DNA of 64,000 bases from an uncultured Bacteroidia bacterium. Lineage in GTDB: Bacteria; Bacteroidota; Bacteroidia; Bacteroidales; F082. This document shows, piece after piece, positions 32,461 through 41,732 of the stretch. The stretch is from contig CAJVWU010000002.1 in assembly GCA_913009755.1 (NCBI GenBank), positions 1-64,000 on the forward strand, written 5' to 3'. The position numbers were made by a program, and so were the translations under genes. The notes beneath the pieces are model-generated. The model had not been told where the DNA came from and did no database searches. It saw only the letters and a list, made by a program, of their open reading frames with translations. Numbering within the stretch: position 1 is the first letter of the stretch; each line of letters begins with the position of its first letter.

Positions 32461-34980
32461 ATGAAACAAAAAAACAACAAACATTTACATGACACCGGCA
32501 ACGCAGAAATGCACAACCACGATGAAGATCATGACTGCTGCGATCACGGTGAAACAAAAACAGAAAAAACAACATCCTATTACTGCCCCATGAAATGCGA
32601 AGGGGAAAAAGTGTATGATGAGCCAGGCAACTGCCCGGTATGCCACATGAAACTTATTCCGGTGGGAAGTATAGTGGAAGAACATGACCACGATCACGGA
32701 CATGATCATCAACATGAGGGCCACAATCATGACCATCATGACAAACATGCCTCCGGTGGCGACTATTATTGCCCAATGCGCTGTGAGGGTGACAAAACCT
32801 ATGATGAGCCCGGCGATTGCCCGGTATGCGGTATGCACCTTATTAAAGGGGTGAGCGCTACACCAAAAGGAACTATGTACACCTGCTCAATGCATCCTGA
32901 GGTAAAAAGTGACCGTCCCGGAAGCTGCCCGATATGCGGCATGGACCTGATCCCCATGTCAGGCGATGTGGAAAGCGAAGAAGAAAAGGCCTATAAAAGC
33001 ATGGCAAAACGTTTTTGGGTTGCCCTGGCACTATCGGTTCCGGTGTTTTTTATTGCAATGTCAGATTACACCTCGTATGTGAACCTGGAATCTTTAGCTC
33101 CTGTAAAAGTATGGGCATGGATTCAGTTTGCACTGGCAACACCGGTTGTTTTTTATTCCAGTTGGGATTTCTTCATCAGGGGATGGAATTCAGTCAGGCG
33201 GTGGTCGCCAAACATGTGGACCCTCATTACAATAGGTGTGGGTGCGGCTTACCTGTTCAGTATTTTCGGGCTTTTGTTTCCCGAAATGTTTCCTGTTCAG
33301 TTTAAAGACGCACAGGGCAATGTGCATCTTTACTTTGAAGCGGTAGCCATCATCCTTACCCTGGTTTTGCTGGGACAGGTACTCGAATTGCGGGCACACA
33401 GCAAAACCAATTCGGCCATTAAAGCGTTGTTAAACCTTGTCCCTCCCGTAGCGCGGGTTATCCGGAACGGTAAAGAAGAGGAAATTCCTTTGGAAGAAGT
33501 AAAAGTAGGAGACACACTGCTGGTTAAACCCGGTGAAAAAATTCCGGTTGACGGGATTTTAACTTCGGGAACTGCTGTTATTGATGACAGCATGATCACC
33601 GGCGAACCCATTCCATCAGAAAAAACAGTGAACGATAAAGTAACAGGCGGCACCATCAACGGGAAAACCGTTTTTGAAATGAAAGCCGAAAAAGTAGGTT
33701 CCGACACCTTGCTTGCCCAGATCATTAAAATGGTGAACGAAGCCAGCCAGTCGCGTGCCCCAATTCAAAAACTGGCCGATGTTGTGGCCAAGTACTTTGT
33801 TCAGGTCGTTGTGCTTATTTCAATACTTACTTTCATTATCTGGTATTTCTGGGGACCCGAACCCGCGCTGGTTTTTGCTTTTGTCAATGCCGTATCGGTA
33901 CTGATCATTGCCTGCCCCTGTGCGCTTGGCCTGGCTACCCCTATGTCAATTATGGTTGGAACGGGGCGTATGGCGCAATCGGGCGTACTGGTCAAAGATG
34001 CCAGTGCCATCGAAGAAATGAATAAAGTAGATACACTGATTGTTGATAAAACAGGTACACTTACCGAGGGTAAGCCCAGTTTAAAAGGATATAAATCGTT
34101 TGGAAAACTGAGTGATGAGGAAGTACTAAGATATGCCGCTTCAGTAGATGCCAACAGTGAACATCCCATTGCCGATGCCATTGTTGCGGGAGCAAAAGAA
34201 AAGGGAATAAAACTATTCAAAGCATCCGATTTTGAATCGGTTACCGGAAAAGGTGTTCAGGCTGTTTACGAAAAACAAAGATTTGGCCTGGGGAATCACC
34301 GCCTGGCAGAGACATTTTCTGCAAATATTCCGGCAGAAAACGCAAAAGAGGTTGAGGATTGGCAGTTAACAGGCCAGACGGTTATGTTCCTGATTATCGG
34401 AAACAGGATAGAAGGTATTGTTAGTGTGGCCGATAGAATTAAAAAAACATCTGCAAAAGCGATTAAAGAATTACAAAAGATGGGATTGCGTGTACACATG
34501 ATTACCGGCGACAATAAATTTACGGCAAAATCAGTTGCCGATGAACTTCATCTCGATGGGTTTGATGCAGACTTCCTGCCAGAAGACAAATACAATAAAG
34601 TAAAGGAATTGCAGCAACAAGGCCACAAAATTGCCATGGCTGGTGACGGCATAAATGATGCTCCTGCCCTGATGCAGGCCAATGTGGGAATTGCCATGGG
34701 AACAGGTACGGATATTGCCATGCAAAGCGCCGAGATTACCTTGATTAAAGGCGACCTGAACGGCATTGTACGGGCACGTGAACTAAGCCATAAAGTGATG
34801 AAGAACATCAAGCAAAATCTGTTTTTTGCTTTTGTTTACAATTCGGTAGGTGTGCCCATTGCCGCAGGAGTACTTTACCCTGTTTTCGGCCTTTTGCTCA
34901 GCCCCGTTATTGCTGCGGCAGCCATGAGCTTTAGCTCGGTATCGGTTATTTCAAATGCTTTAAGACTGAAAAGGCAATAA
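32461..34980 (+). CDS. Cu(I) P1B-type ATPase CopA with three N-terminal metal modules
   Basis: An 839-residue copper exporter. The ATG at 32461 is preferred to a TTG at 32443. The N-terminus has three heavy-metal binding (HMBD) modules at residues about 40-66, 102-128 and 140-165, each of the form YCPM/CSM...CPxCxM, joined by His/Asp-rich linkers (residues 75-95: [20 protein letters not shown]). The catalytic part shows TGEP, the membrane CPC ([11 protein letters not shown]), [13 protein letters not shown] and the Cu(I)-specific C-terminal YNSVGVP and [15 protein letters not shown]. There is no classical HMA domain. The gene has its own copper-regulon promoter. Confidence 0.95.
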   Translation: MKQKNNKHLHDTGNAEMHNHDEDHDCCDHGETKTEKTTSYYCPMKCEGEKVYDEPGNCPVCHMKLIPVGSIVEEHDHDHGHDHQHEGHNHDHHDKHASGGDYYCPMRCEGDKTYDEPGDCPVCGMHLIKGVSATPKGTMYTCSMHPEVKSDRPGSCPICGMDLIPMSGDVESEEEKAYKSMAKRFWVALALSVPVFFIAMSDYTSYVNLESLAPVKVWAWIQFALATPVVFYSSWDFFIRGWNSVRRWSPNMWTLITIGVGAAYLFSIFGLLFPEMFPVQFKDAQGNVHLYFEAVAIILTLVLLGQVLELRAHSKTNSAIKALLNLVPPVARVIRNGKEEEIPLEEVKVGDTLLVKPGEKIPVDGILTSGTAVIDDSMITGEPIPSEKTVNDKVTGGTINGKTVFEMKAEKVGSDTLLAQIIKMVNEASQSRAPIQKLADVVAKYFVQVVVLISILTFIIWYFWGPEPALVFAFVNAVSVLIIACPCALGLATPMSIMVGTGRMAQSGVLVKDASAIEEMNKVDTLIVDKTGTLTEGKPSLKGYKSFGKLSDEEVLRYAASVDANSEHPIADAIVAGAKEKGIKLFKASDFESVTGKGVQAVYEKQRFGLGNHRLAETFSANIPAENAKEVEDWQLTGQTVMFLIIGNRIEGIVSVADRIKKTSAKAIKELQKMGLRVHMITGDNKFTAKSVADELHLDGFDADFLPEDKYNKVKELQQQGHKIAMAGDGINDAPALMQANVGIAMGTGTDIAMQSAEITLIKGDLNGIVRARELSHKVMKNIKQNLFFAFVYNSVGVPIAAGVLYPVFGLLLSPVIAAAAMSFSSVSVISNALRLKRQ

Positions 34981-35073
34981 ATAAGAAATAGCGGTCTAAT
35001 GTTATTTCAACAATCAGATAAAATCAATAAACAAAATCAATTATTAATAATCCTTAATTAAACACATTAAAAA

Positions 35074-35802
35074 ATGAAAACCTTAATAAAAATCACGATC
35101 GTAGCGTTTCTTTTGTTAACGCTAAACACGGTAACATTTGCCCAGGAACAACAGGCACAAAAGTTACTGGATGATTCTGTTCAACGCGAAAAAGTATTTA
35201 ACGCGATTCAAAGCAATCCTGAACTGATGAAGCTTTTCATGACCGACATGAAAAAGAACAGGCAGGACATCACCATGATGAAAAGCCACTCGATGGCCGG
35301 TATGACCGAAGACAAACAGGAGATGATGGAGAAAATGATGAAGATGACGGAAAATGACACCACCGCATGCAAAACCATGATGAAGACCATGATGGGCCGC
35401 ATGATGAAACATGCCCAAAGCGACACAACCGTACGCAATAATATGATGAAAATGATGATGGGCAATATGATGAAGATGACAGAAGATGATCCGGCAGCCA
35501 GGCAGGATATGATAAAGATGATGATGGCGAACATGCACAAGATGATGGAAAAAAATCCCGCCATGCAAAAGGAAATGATGAACAAAATGATGGGGAAAAT
35601 GATGAGTAAAGCTGAAAAGGACCCGGACATGGGCAGGAAAATGATCGGCATGATGATGGATAAACCGGATATGATGAAAGCGATGATGCAGATGATGAAT
35701 GAAAAGGGGATAATGGATGAAAAGACGATGAACAAAACCATAAAAAAGATGGACAAGATGAACACGGGTAAAAATTTACAGTCGGGAGATCATCAGCATT
35801 AG
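35074..35802 (+). CDS. Extremely Met-rich exported protein, probable copper sink
   Basis: A 242-residue protein with signal peptide (cleaved after VTFAQ) followed by an all-helical, Met-saturated region with repeats such as MMKMT, MMGxMM and KMMxxNP; by my count about 56 of 242 residues are Met. It ends in GDHQH. Met clusters bind Cu(I)/Ag(I) in the oxidising periplasm. It follows copA by 93 bp. Parts (LDDSVQREKVFNAIQSNPEL) resemble other Bacteroidota proteins of unknown role. Function as periplasmic copper buffer or shuttle is inferred. Confidence 0.75.
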   Translation: MKTLIKITIVAFLLLTLNTVTFAQEQQAQKLLDDSVQREKVFNAIQSNPELMKLFMTDMKKNRQDITMMKSHSMAGMTEDKQEMMEKMMKMTENDTTACKTMMKTMMGRMMKHAQSDTTVRNNMMKMMMGNMMKMTEDDPAARQDMIKMMMANMHKMMEKNPAMQKEMMNKMMGKMMSKAEKDPDMGRKMIGMMMDKPDMMKAMMQMMNEKGIMDEKTMNKTIKKMDKMNTGKNLQSGDHQH

Positions 35803-35848
35803 CCATATAATAAATATTCCAATTTTATGTTTAATTAATAAATAAACC

Positions 35849-35892
35849 AAGAGACTGTTTAAATGTTAGTACATAACCTTAAACAGTTTCTT
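35849..35892 (+). other. Leader hairpin before the DUF302 gene
   Basis: Arms 35849-35862 and 35879-35892 (AAGAGACTGTTTAA with its near-complement, 13 of 14 paired) enclose a 16-nt loop and end 14 bp before the DUF302 ATG. It is followed by A-rich sequence and not by a T run, so it is a leader structure and not an obvious terminator. Confidence 0.45.
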
Positions 35893-35906
35893 AAAAACAA
35901 AACAAA

Positions 35907-36293
35907 ATGAAGTATTACATTAATAAAACAAAGAAAGGTGGTTTTGAAGAAACCATCACACAGGTAAAAGAAGCCCTGTCAAAAGAAGGTTTCGGCGTTT
36001 TGTCGGAGATCAACATTCAGGAAAAACTAAATGAAAAACTTGGCGTTGATTTCAGAAAATACACAATTCTCGGAGCATGCAACCCCCCTTATGCCTATAA
36101 GGCTTTGCTACAGGAAGATAAAATCGGCACCATGCTGCCCTGCAATGTTATTGTCCAGCAATTGGATGAAAACACCGTTGAGGTTGCAGCCGTTGACCCG
36201 GCAGCTTCCATGATGTCAGTTGAGAACGATGCACTGGCCGGAATTGCGGTTGAAATCAGGGAAAAACTTAATAAAGTGATTGATGCTTTATAA
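35907..36293 (+). CDS. DUF302 family protein
   Basis: A 128-residue protein with the complete DUF302 fold: MKYYINKTKKGGFEETITQV, GFGVLSEINIQEKL, YTILGACNPPYAYKALLQED, IGTMLPCNVIVQQL and VAAVDPAASM. No signal peptide. DUF302 proteins occur often with sulfur and copper genes; the Cys in GACNP and LPCN are conserved. In-frame GAAAAACTT repeats at 36033 and 36261 explain the miniature copy at 9128. Confidence 0.9.
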   Translation: MKYYINKTKKGGFEETITQVKEALSKEGFGVLSEINIQEKLNEKLGVDFRKYTILGACNPPYAYKALLQEDKIGTMLPCNVIVQQLDENTVEVAAVDPAASMMSVENDALAGIAVEIREKLNKVIDAL

Positions 36294-36307
36294 CAGTTCT
36301 TATCAAT

Positions 36308-36354
36308 AATCATCCGGCGTTGTTTTTTATAAGAGCAGCACCGGATGATTGCTT
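36308..36354 (+). terminator. Hairpin after the DUF302 gene, possible terminator
   Basis: A 10-bp inverted repeat (AATCATCCGG, 36308-36317, with 36341-36350) around a 23-nt T-rich loop, then GCTTTT. It could end the copA transcript. The long loop makes it weaker than a classic terminator. Confidence 0.45.
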
Positions 36355-36401
36355 TTAACGATCTGCAAATAATATTTTTTACTCACTTAAATTCCATTAA
36401 A

Positions 36402-36812
36402 ATGAAATATTTATTCACTATTGCAATGCCCGCCCTTCTTTTAATTGGGTTTGTAAGCTTTCAAAGCAACTTTAACGGAACACCTGATCCAAATGCCCCC
36501 ACCCCTCCACAGGAAGTTTCAAAGTTTGTTGTCCCCGACAATGTAAAAGCCATCCTGGACAATTCATGCCTCCCATGTCACGGTGCCGACGGAAAGTTCA
36601 AAGCAAAGATAAAATGGAATTATGAAAAAACGGCAGGCATGAAAACGTCTAAAATAGTTGGTAAATTATCAAAAATTGTCACTAAACTTGAAAAAGGTAA
36701 AATGCCCCCAGACAAGTTTCAAACGAATAATCCAGACCGTAAATTAACCGATACGGATAAAAAAGTTATAATTGACTGGGCCAGGGGGTTGGCTAAGGAG
36801 CTTTCCAAATAA
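36402..36812 (+). CDS. Exported haem-binding domain protein
   Basis: A 136-residue protein. The start at 36402 gives a signal segment; the frame is open from 36345. One c-type haem motif CLPCH (C56-H60) follows NVKAILDNSCLPCHG, and the C-terminal KMPPDKFQTNNPDRKLTDTD with IIDWARGL is typical of the Bacteroidota haem-binding domain proteins. Periplasmic, probably electron transfer. Confidence 0.85.
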   Translation: MKYLFTIAMPALLLIGFVSFQSNFNGTPDPNAPTPPQEVSKFVVPDNVKAILDNSCLPCHGADGKFKAKIKWNYEKTAGMKTSKIVGKLSKIVTKLEKGKMPPDKFQTNNPDRKLTDTDKKVIIDWARGLAKELSK

Positions 36813-36916
36813 TTGATGTTACTATTGCCTGAAGATTGCTTTGTATTTGCTCAAACTAATTTTACTGCAGGTTCATTAATTATTAAATTGCCGGTTTAAA
36901 AACAGAACTGACTTCG

Positions 36917-38203
36917 ATGAATACGCATACAATCACAACCGCTGAGCTATACAATCACGTTATTAATAATCATTGCCTGCCGGTAGATGTCCGTCCCGTG
37001 GATACCTATAACGGATGGAAGCGTAAAAATGAAAAAAGGGGCGGGCACATCAAAGGAGCCAAATCGTTGCCTTTCAAGTGGGCAAATTATCTGGACTGGA
37101 TTGAGATCGTCCGGTCAAAAGGGATTCTGCCGCTTCATAAACTAATTGTTTACGGATACGACGACGAACAAAGCCGTAAAATGGCAGAACTGTTTAAAAA
37201 GGCCGGTTACCCTGATGTTTCAGTTTATAACGGTTTCAGGGAGGAGTGGGCTGCCGATAAGCAAAACCCCATGGAGAAACTTCCCCGTTACAATCATCTG
37301 GTGTATCCGGAATGGGTCAAAACGATTATTGAGGGCGGAATTCCACCGGAACATCCGGGAGGAAAAACCGTGATCTGCCATGCCCATTACCGCAACCGGG
37401 ATGCTTATTTGTCGGGGCATATTCCGGGGGCCATTGACATAGATACCCTGGCCCTTGAATCCCCGGAAACCTGGAACCGCCGAACTCCCCCAGAGCTAAA
37501 AGAAGCCTTTGAACAACATGGTATTACCGCCGATACTACCGTTGTCCTTTATGGAAAATACATGCACCCCGACAACGCCGAGGAATATCCCGGAAGTGCA
37601 GCCGGACATATCGGGGCTATCCGCTGTGCGTTTATTATGATGGTTGCCGGAGTGAAGGACGTAAGAGTACTCAACGGCGGATTTCAATCGTGGAAAGATG
37701 CCGGTTATGAAACAAGCACGGAAGATGTCTCCAAAAAGCCGGTGAAAGATTTCGGGGCAACTATTCCCACGCAACCGGAACTTGTTGTAGACATTGACGA
37801 AGCAAAGGAGATGCTTGCCTCGGAAGATGCGGAACTGGTCTGCGTCAGGAGCTGGCCCGAATATATCGGTGAAGTCAGCGGTTACAATTACATCGAAAAG
37901 AAGGGACGTATTCCCGGTGCTGTTTTCGGAAACTGCGGCTCGGATGCCTATCATATAGAAAATTACAGAAACCCCGACCACACGGCCCGGGAATTTCATG
38001 AGGTTGCCAAAATATGGGAAGAGGCAGGAATAACCCCTGATAAACACCTTGCCTTTTATTGCGGAACAGGATGGCGTGGCAGCGAAGCTTTTTATAATGC
38101 CTGGCTGATGGGCTGGCCCCGTGTTTCGGTCTTTGACGGCGGCTGGTTTGAATGGAGCAACGACCCGGATAATCCTTATGAAACCGGAGCTCCTGATAAA
38201 TAA
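36917..38203 (+). CDS. Triple-rhodanese sulfurtransferase
   Basis: A 428-residue cytoplasmic protein with three rhodanese domains (residues about 5-112, 135-270, 280-425). Only the third has the catalytic Cys (C382 in FYCGTGWRGSE). The first reads VYGYDDEQSRKM and the second VVLYGKYMHPDN at the same place, so both are inactive and probably structural. Each domain keeps the GHIPGA-type or GGHIKGA strand. The third domain would transfer sulfane sulfur from thiosulfate or persulfide. It lies behind a haem protein and a DUF302 gene, in a sulfur/metal context. Confidence 0.9.
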   Translation: MNTHTITTAELYNHVINNHCLPVDVRPVDTYNGWKRKNEKRGGHIKGAKSLPFKWANYLDWIEIVRSKGILPLHKLIVYGYDDEQSRKMAELFKKAGYPDVSVYNGFREEWAADKQNPMEKLPRYNHLVYPEWVKTIIEGGIPPEHPGGKTVICHAHYRNRDAYLSGHIPGAIDIDTLALESPETWNRRTPPELKEAFEQHGITADTTVVLYGKYMHPDNAEEYPGSAAGHIGAIRCAFIMMVAGVKDVRVLNGGFQSWKDAGYETSTEDVSKKPVKDFGATIPTQPELVVDIDEAKEMLASEDAELVCVRSWPEYIGEVSGYNYIEKKGRIPGAVFGNCGSDAYHIENYRNPDHTAREFHEVAKIWEEAGITPDKHLAFYCGTGWRGSEAFYNAWLMGWPRVSVFDGGWFEWSNDPDNPYETGAPDK

Positions 38204-38291
38204 TTAAATGGCAGAAATATTACCTTCTTGTCAGGAATCAGCATGAATAACGACAAAACCATAAACACTATATCAGTAATATTTCAACACG

Positions 38292-38573
38292 ATGAAAGCA
38301 ATATGGAACGGCAAAGTGATTGCCGAAAGTGACAAAACCATTAACATTGAAGGAAATCAATACTTCCCCCCCGAATCGGTAAATAAGGAATACCTGTCTG
38401 ACAGCGATACACATACAGTTTGCCACTGGAAAGGTACCGCTTCGTACTATCATGTTGAGGCAGATGGCAAAACCAATAAAAATGCGGCCTGGTTTTACCC
38501 CGACCCATCATCTTTGGCAGAAAAGATCAAAGGATATATTGCCTTCTGGCATGGGGTGAAGATTGCTAAATAA
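38292..38573 (+). CDS. DUF427 domain protein
   Basis: A 93-residue protein with the DUF427 pattern MKAIWNGKVIAESDKTINIE, YFPPESVNKEYL, HTVCHWKGTASYYHVEADGK and AAWFYPDPSSLAEKIKGYIA. No signal peptide. The function of the family is not known. It stands 88 bp behind the rhodanese. Confidence 0.9.
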   Translation: MKAIWNGKVIAESDKTINIEGNQYFPPESVNKEYLSDSDTHTVCHWKGTASYYHVEADGKTNKNAAWFYPDPSSLAEKIKGYIAFWHGVKIAK

Positions 38574-38619
38574 AATTAACCAGGCGAGCCAACCGGTTTC
38601 AAAATTAAGGCATAATGGA

Positions 38620-38835
38620 CAAAAAGCAGGCTGTGATCTTCTGTAACGGTTACTATTATAGGCTTTGGGGCAAAGCAAAGGTTGTGAATAAAAAACATGT
38701 CGTTCCTACGGAGCTGTTGCCTTTACTTTTAATATCCAGAGACTTACGTCTCTGGCAATAACAGTAACTTACACCGGCAGCTTGAGTGACATTACCCGGA
38801 AGTTTTTACCGGGAAGATATTTGTATTTTTGAAGA
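38620..38835. repeat. Intergenic palindromic repeat region
   Basis: Contains CCAGAGAC-TTAC-GTCTCTGG (38736-38755), a perfect 8-bp hairpin, a TCCTACGGAG-type palindrome before it (about 38703-38714) and an imperfect ACCCGG/CCGGG hairpin after it (about 38800-38815). This combination looks like a REP-like Bacteroidota repeat. I see no gene in this stretch. Confidence 0.45.
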
Positions 38836-39030
38836 TTGAGTAGTATACCCGTGTTTGGGGTTTCAGCTCCGGTTCTGCCGCAGGGTGGCGAACAAGACTT
38901 GATGCAGGGAGCATTATATCTCTTTAAACGGATTGATGATCCGGAGTTTGTTTTCGATCAGTTGGTTTCTTCGGAATACAATATGTTACAGTTGGCTTCC
39001 AAGGCGGCGGAAAGGATTAATGAGCTGTAG
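38836..39030 (+). CDS. Small ORF, hypothetical, doubtful
   Basis: A 64-residue frame from a TTG start (SSIPVFGVSAPVLPQGGEQD ... ASKAAERINEL). The start lies directly after a TATTTTTG element (38824-38831), which would leave almost no leader. The sequence is protein-like (helical C-terminus), so it may be the tail of a lost larger gene. I do not recognise it. Confidence 0.25.
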   Translation: MSSIPVFGVSAPVLPQGGEQDLMQGALYLFKRIDDPEFVFDQLVSSEYNMLQLASKAAERINEL

Positions 39031-39069
39031 TCCATAACACTGTAATTTGAAATCAGAATTAATGAATTT

Positions 39070-39099
39070 TTTGTAACAGCATTATTTTCCATAGCTTTG
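39070..39099 (+). promoter_or_regulatory. Promoter of the PAP2 phosphatase gene
   Basis: TTTG (39070-39073), an 18-bp spacer and TAGCTTTG (39092-39099) match the Bacteroidota -33/-7 pattern. The TTG at 39097 lies inside the -7 box and so cannot be the translation start; the GTG at 39148 is favoured. Confidence 0.55.
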
Positions 39100-39147
39100 C
39101 GAAAACATAGAAAAAACGAAAATCTTATTAAATCATATTATCACCGG

Positions 39148-40020
39148 GTGCAAACAAAGAAACTGATCATTTCACTTTTTTTTATTTTCCTGTTTGCCAA
39201 TGCGTTTGCACAAGACAGCCTGAATATTCAGAAGTGCTGGCTATGTAAAAACAACCGTCATACTGCACTTTCCCCATACAATTATGGCTGGAAACACGAA
39301 ACTCCCTATCTGATCCTTTCAGGGGGGCTGGTTTTATCAGGTATTGTCATTGATCAGACCAATCCCATTAAACCCTATACCATGGCCGGGCTGGATACGA
39401 TCAACAGAAGTGAAGTCAACCCGTTTGACCGCAATGCAACATACAACTGGGACCCCGGGCTTTCAAGAGCGAGCGATGTATTGTTTATCGGATCCATTTT
39501 GTCACCACTTTTGTTTTTGACTACCCAATCCACAAGACAGGATTTTGGCTGGCTGGTACTGATGGCCGGGGAGGTGATGAGCATCAATTACGGATTGATG
39601 ACCACAGTGAAAAATCTGACCAACCGGCCGCGTCCGTATGTTTATAATCAGGATGCGCCGCTGGATGAAAGAACCGGACCCCATAGCCTGGAATCGTTTT
39701 ATTCGGGACATGTCTCCACTACAGCAGCCATGTCGTTTTTTGTTGCCACCGTCCTCACCCAATATCATCCGGATATGAAAACCGGGTGGAAGGTCACAGT
39801 TTGGACAATTGCTGCCGCCTACCCTGCCGCGACGGCTTATTTGCGGGTGGCTTCGGGCAAACATTACCGCACCGATGTCATGGTGGGTTATGCCCTTGGG
39901 GCCCTGACCGGCTGGCTTGTCCCGTTCCTTCATAAAAAGAAAGATAAAAAAGACAAATTCTCCTTTGCCCCTACTACCATCTATGGCCATGCCGGTGTGT
40001 ATTTGTCTTATAAATTCTGA
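39148..40020 (+). CDS. PAP2-family membrane-associated phosphatase
   Basis: A 290-residue protein when started at GTG 39148, which gives a signal segment (VQTKKLIISLFFIFLFANAF). The acid-phosphatase motifs are complete: KNLTNRPRP, YSGHVS and RVASGKHYRTDV. Several membrane helices follow. It probably dephosphorylates a lipid phosphate such as undecaprenyl pyrophosphate or phosphatidylglycerol phosphate. A Cys pair near the N-terminus (KCWLCKNN) is typical of the Bacteroidota form. Confidence 0.88.
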   Translation: MQTKKLIISLFFIFLFANAFAQDSLNIQKCWLCKNNRHTALSPYNYGWKHETPYLILSGGLVLSGIVIDQTNPIKPYTMAGLDTINRSEVNPFDRNATYNWDPGLSRASDVLFIGSILSPLLFLTTQSTRQDFGWLVLMAGEVMSINYGLMTTVKNLTNRPRPYVYNQDAPLDERTGPHSLESFYSGHVSTTAAMSFFVATVLTQYHPDMKTGWKVTVWTIAAAYPAATAYLRVASGKHYRTDVMVGYALGALTGWLVPFLHKKKDKKDKFSFAPTTIYGHAGVYLSYKF

Positions 40021-40274
40021 TATTTCTTCAATAATCGGGATGAATATGAACCGGCTATCGGTTCTGCATTGAAAACGCAGATCAGATCGTAACCAATCCG
40101 TGAAAATCCCTGTTAAAAATACCTGTTCAAAAACGGACAACACCTGTCTTTTACTGAACAACCTGATTTTTCTGTCAGAAAAATAATATTATCAGCCTGT
40201 TTGGTTTTCAATTATTTATATTTGTGGCACATTTTTAGCTAAAGCAAACTTCAAATTACCAAAAAACATTTCAC

Positions 40275-41654
40275 ATGAAAAAGAAGCCTGTAATTTTGCT
40301 TATCATGCTGGGCATGATTGCTTTTAGCGCAACCGTTGTTGCGCAGGAACTCTGGTCGCTGGAAAAATGCATCAATTATGCATTTGAAAACAACCTTACC
40401 GTAAAGCAAAGCAAACTGGATGTTTTATCGGCCGATGAAAATTTAACACAGAGTAAGCTGAATTTGATTCCTTCGTTAAACTCCACTTTCGGCCAGAATT
40501 TTGCCTGGGGTCGTGCCCCCGACCCTCAAACAAACATATACATCAATCAGCAGAGCCGGCAAAGTTTTATCAGCCTTAATTCTGAAATAACCCTGTTTAA
40601 CGGGTTGCAGCAGATCAACAACATCCGGCAGAAACAATTTGATTACTTGGCAAAAAAATATGACTCTGATAAAATACGGGATGATATTTCGCTGAATATC
40701 GCAGCGGCCTATCTTTCCATTTTATTTAATCTCGAATTGGCAAACAATGCCCAGCGGCAGGTGGATATTTCAAAAGAACAAATTGCAAGGACCGAAAAAC
40801 AGGTAGAAGCAGGAACCGTTGCCCGAGGAAACTTATATGATATTCAGGCACAGGGTGCAAACGATGAGGCCAACCTGGTGGATGCAAAAAACAAACTGAT
40901 AATGGCTTATATTGACCTGAAACAACTTTTGGATATTCCGGCGAATGCCAAATTTGATATTGTAAAACCAAAACTTGAAATTACAGGAACCCCGACACTG
41001 TTACCACCGGGCATGATCTATAATAAATCGGTTACGATCATGCCCCAAATCAAGAGTGCAGAAAATAAAGTTTACAGTGCCCAACGTTCTTTAGCTATGG
41101 CCAAAGGGATGAGGAGCCCCCGGTTATTTGCAACCGGTTCTTATGGGACAAGTTATTCAAACCGGATTGTAGAAGACCCCTTTACGCCTGACAGCCCTAC
41201 CAAACCTTTTGATAAACAATTGAGTGATAACCGTAACGGCGCTTTATATTTTGGCTTGTCCATTCCCATTTTTAACGGATATCAGGTTTCAACCAATGTA
41301 CTGAATGCAAAAATATTGAACGAATCGGTAAACATCAGCCTTAAGCAGCAAAAACTACAACTGCGCAAAAATATTGAATCGGCTTATGCTGATGCTATCG
41401 CTGCATATCAAACCTTTAAAGCCAGGAACAAATCGGTAGAGTCTTATCGCGAATCTTTTAAATACACCGAAGAAAAATTTAATGTCGGCATGGTTACCTC
41501 CACCGATTACAATGTGGCAAAAATTCAGTTGAGCAATGCCGAATCCGACCTGGCCGGCTCCAAGTATGATTATATATTTAAAGTAAAGATTCTGGATTTT
41601 TATCTTGGCAAGAGCCTGACACTAAGTGATATTGCAGGCGTCAGGGGAAAATAG
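40275..41654 (+). CDS. TolC-family outer-membrane efflux protein
   Basis: A 459-residue outer-membrane factor with signal peptide (after VVAQE) and two OEP repeats rich in coiled coil (AQRQVDISKEQIARTEKQVE; AYADAIAAYQTFKARNKSVE). A -7 element TATATTTG (40217-40224) precedes it. It forms a pair with the HlyD-type adaptor after it; no ABC or RND pump gene follows in this window, so the pump partner must be encoded elsewhere. Confidence 0.9.
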   Translation: MKKKPVILLIMLGMIAFSATVVAQELWSLEKCINYAFENNLTVKQSKLDVLSADENLTQSKLNLIPSLNSTFGQNFAWGRAPDPQTNIYINQQSRQSFISLNSEITLFNGLQQINNIRQKQFDYLAKKYDSDKIRDDISLNIAAAYLSILFNLELANNAQRQVDISKEQIARTEKQVEAGTVARGNLYDIQAQGANDEANLVDAKNKLIMAYIDLKQLLDIPANAKFDIVKPKLEITGTPTLLPPGMIYNKSVTIMPQIKSAENKVYSAQRSLAMAKGMRSPRLFATGSYGTSYSNRIVEDPFTPDSPTKPFDKQLSDNRNGALYFGLSIPIFNGYQVSTNVLNAKILNESVNISLKQQKLQLRKNIESAYADAIAAYQTFKARNKSVESYRESFKYTEEKFNVGMVTSTDYNVAKIQLSNAESDLAGSKYDYIFKVKILDFYLGKSLTLSDIAGVRGK

Positions 41655-41732
41655 ACAAACTCTTTTAGCTGTTTGCATAATAAAGTATATTTTTAAAGGT
41701 TGAATTAACTCATTTTAAAACCGCATATTGAA

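Noticed and set aside
35164-35806. Three long minus-strand frames over the Met-rich gene
   Set aside because: ATG-rich coding DNA gives CAT-rich antisense with few stops. The His-, Ile- or Ser-rich products are shadows.
39047-39099. A copper operator before the PAP2 gene
   Set aside because: It ends in TTGTAAC but the distance to the -7 element is about 14 bp and the rest of the 27-bp block does not match. It is better read as an ordinary -33/-7 promoter.
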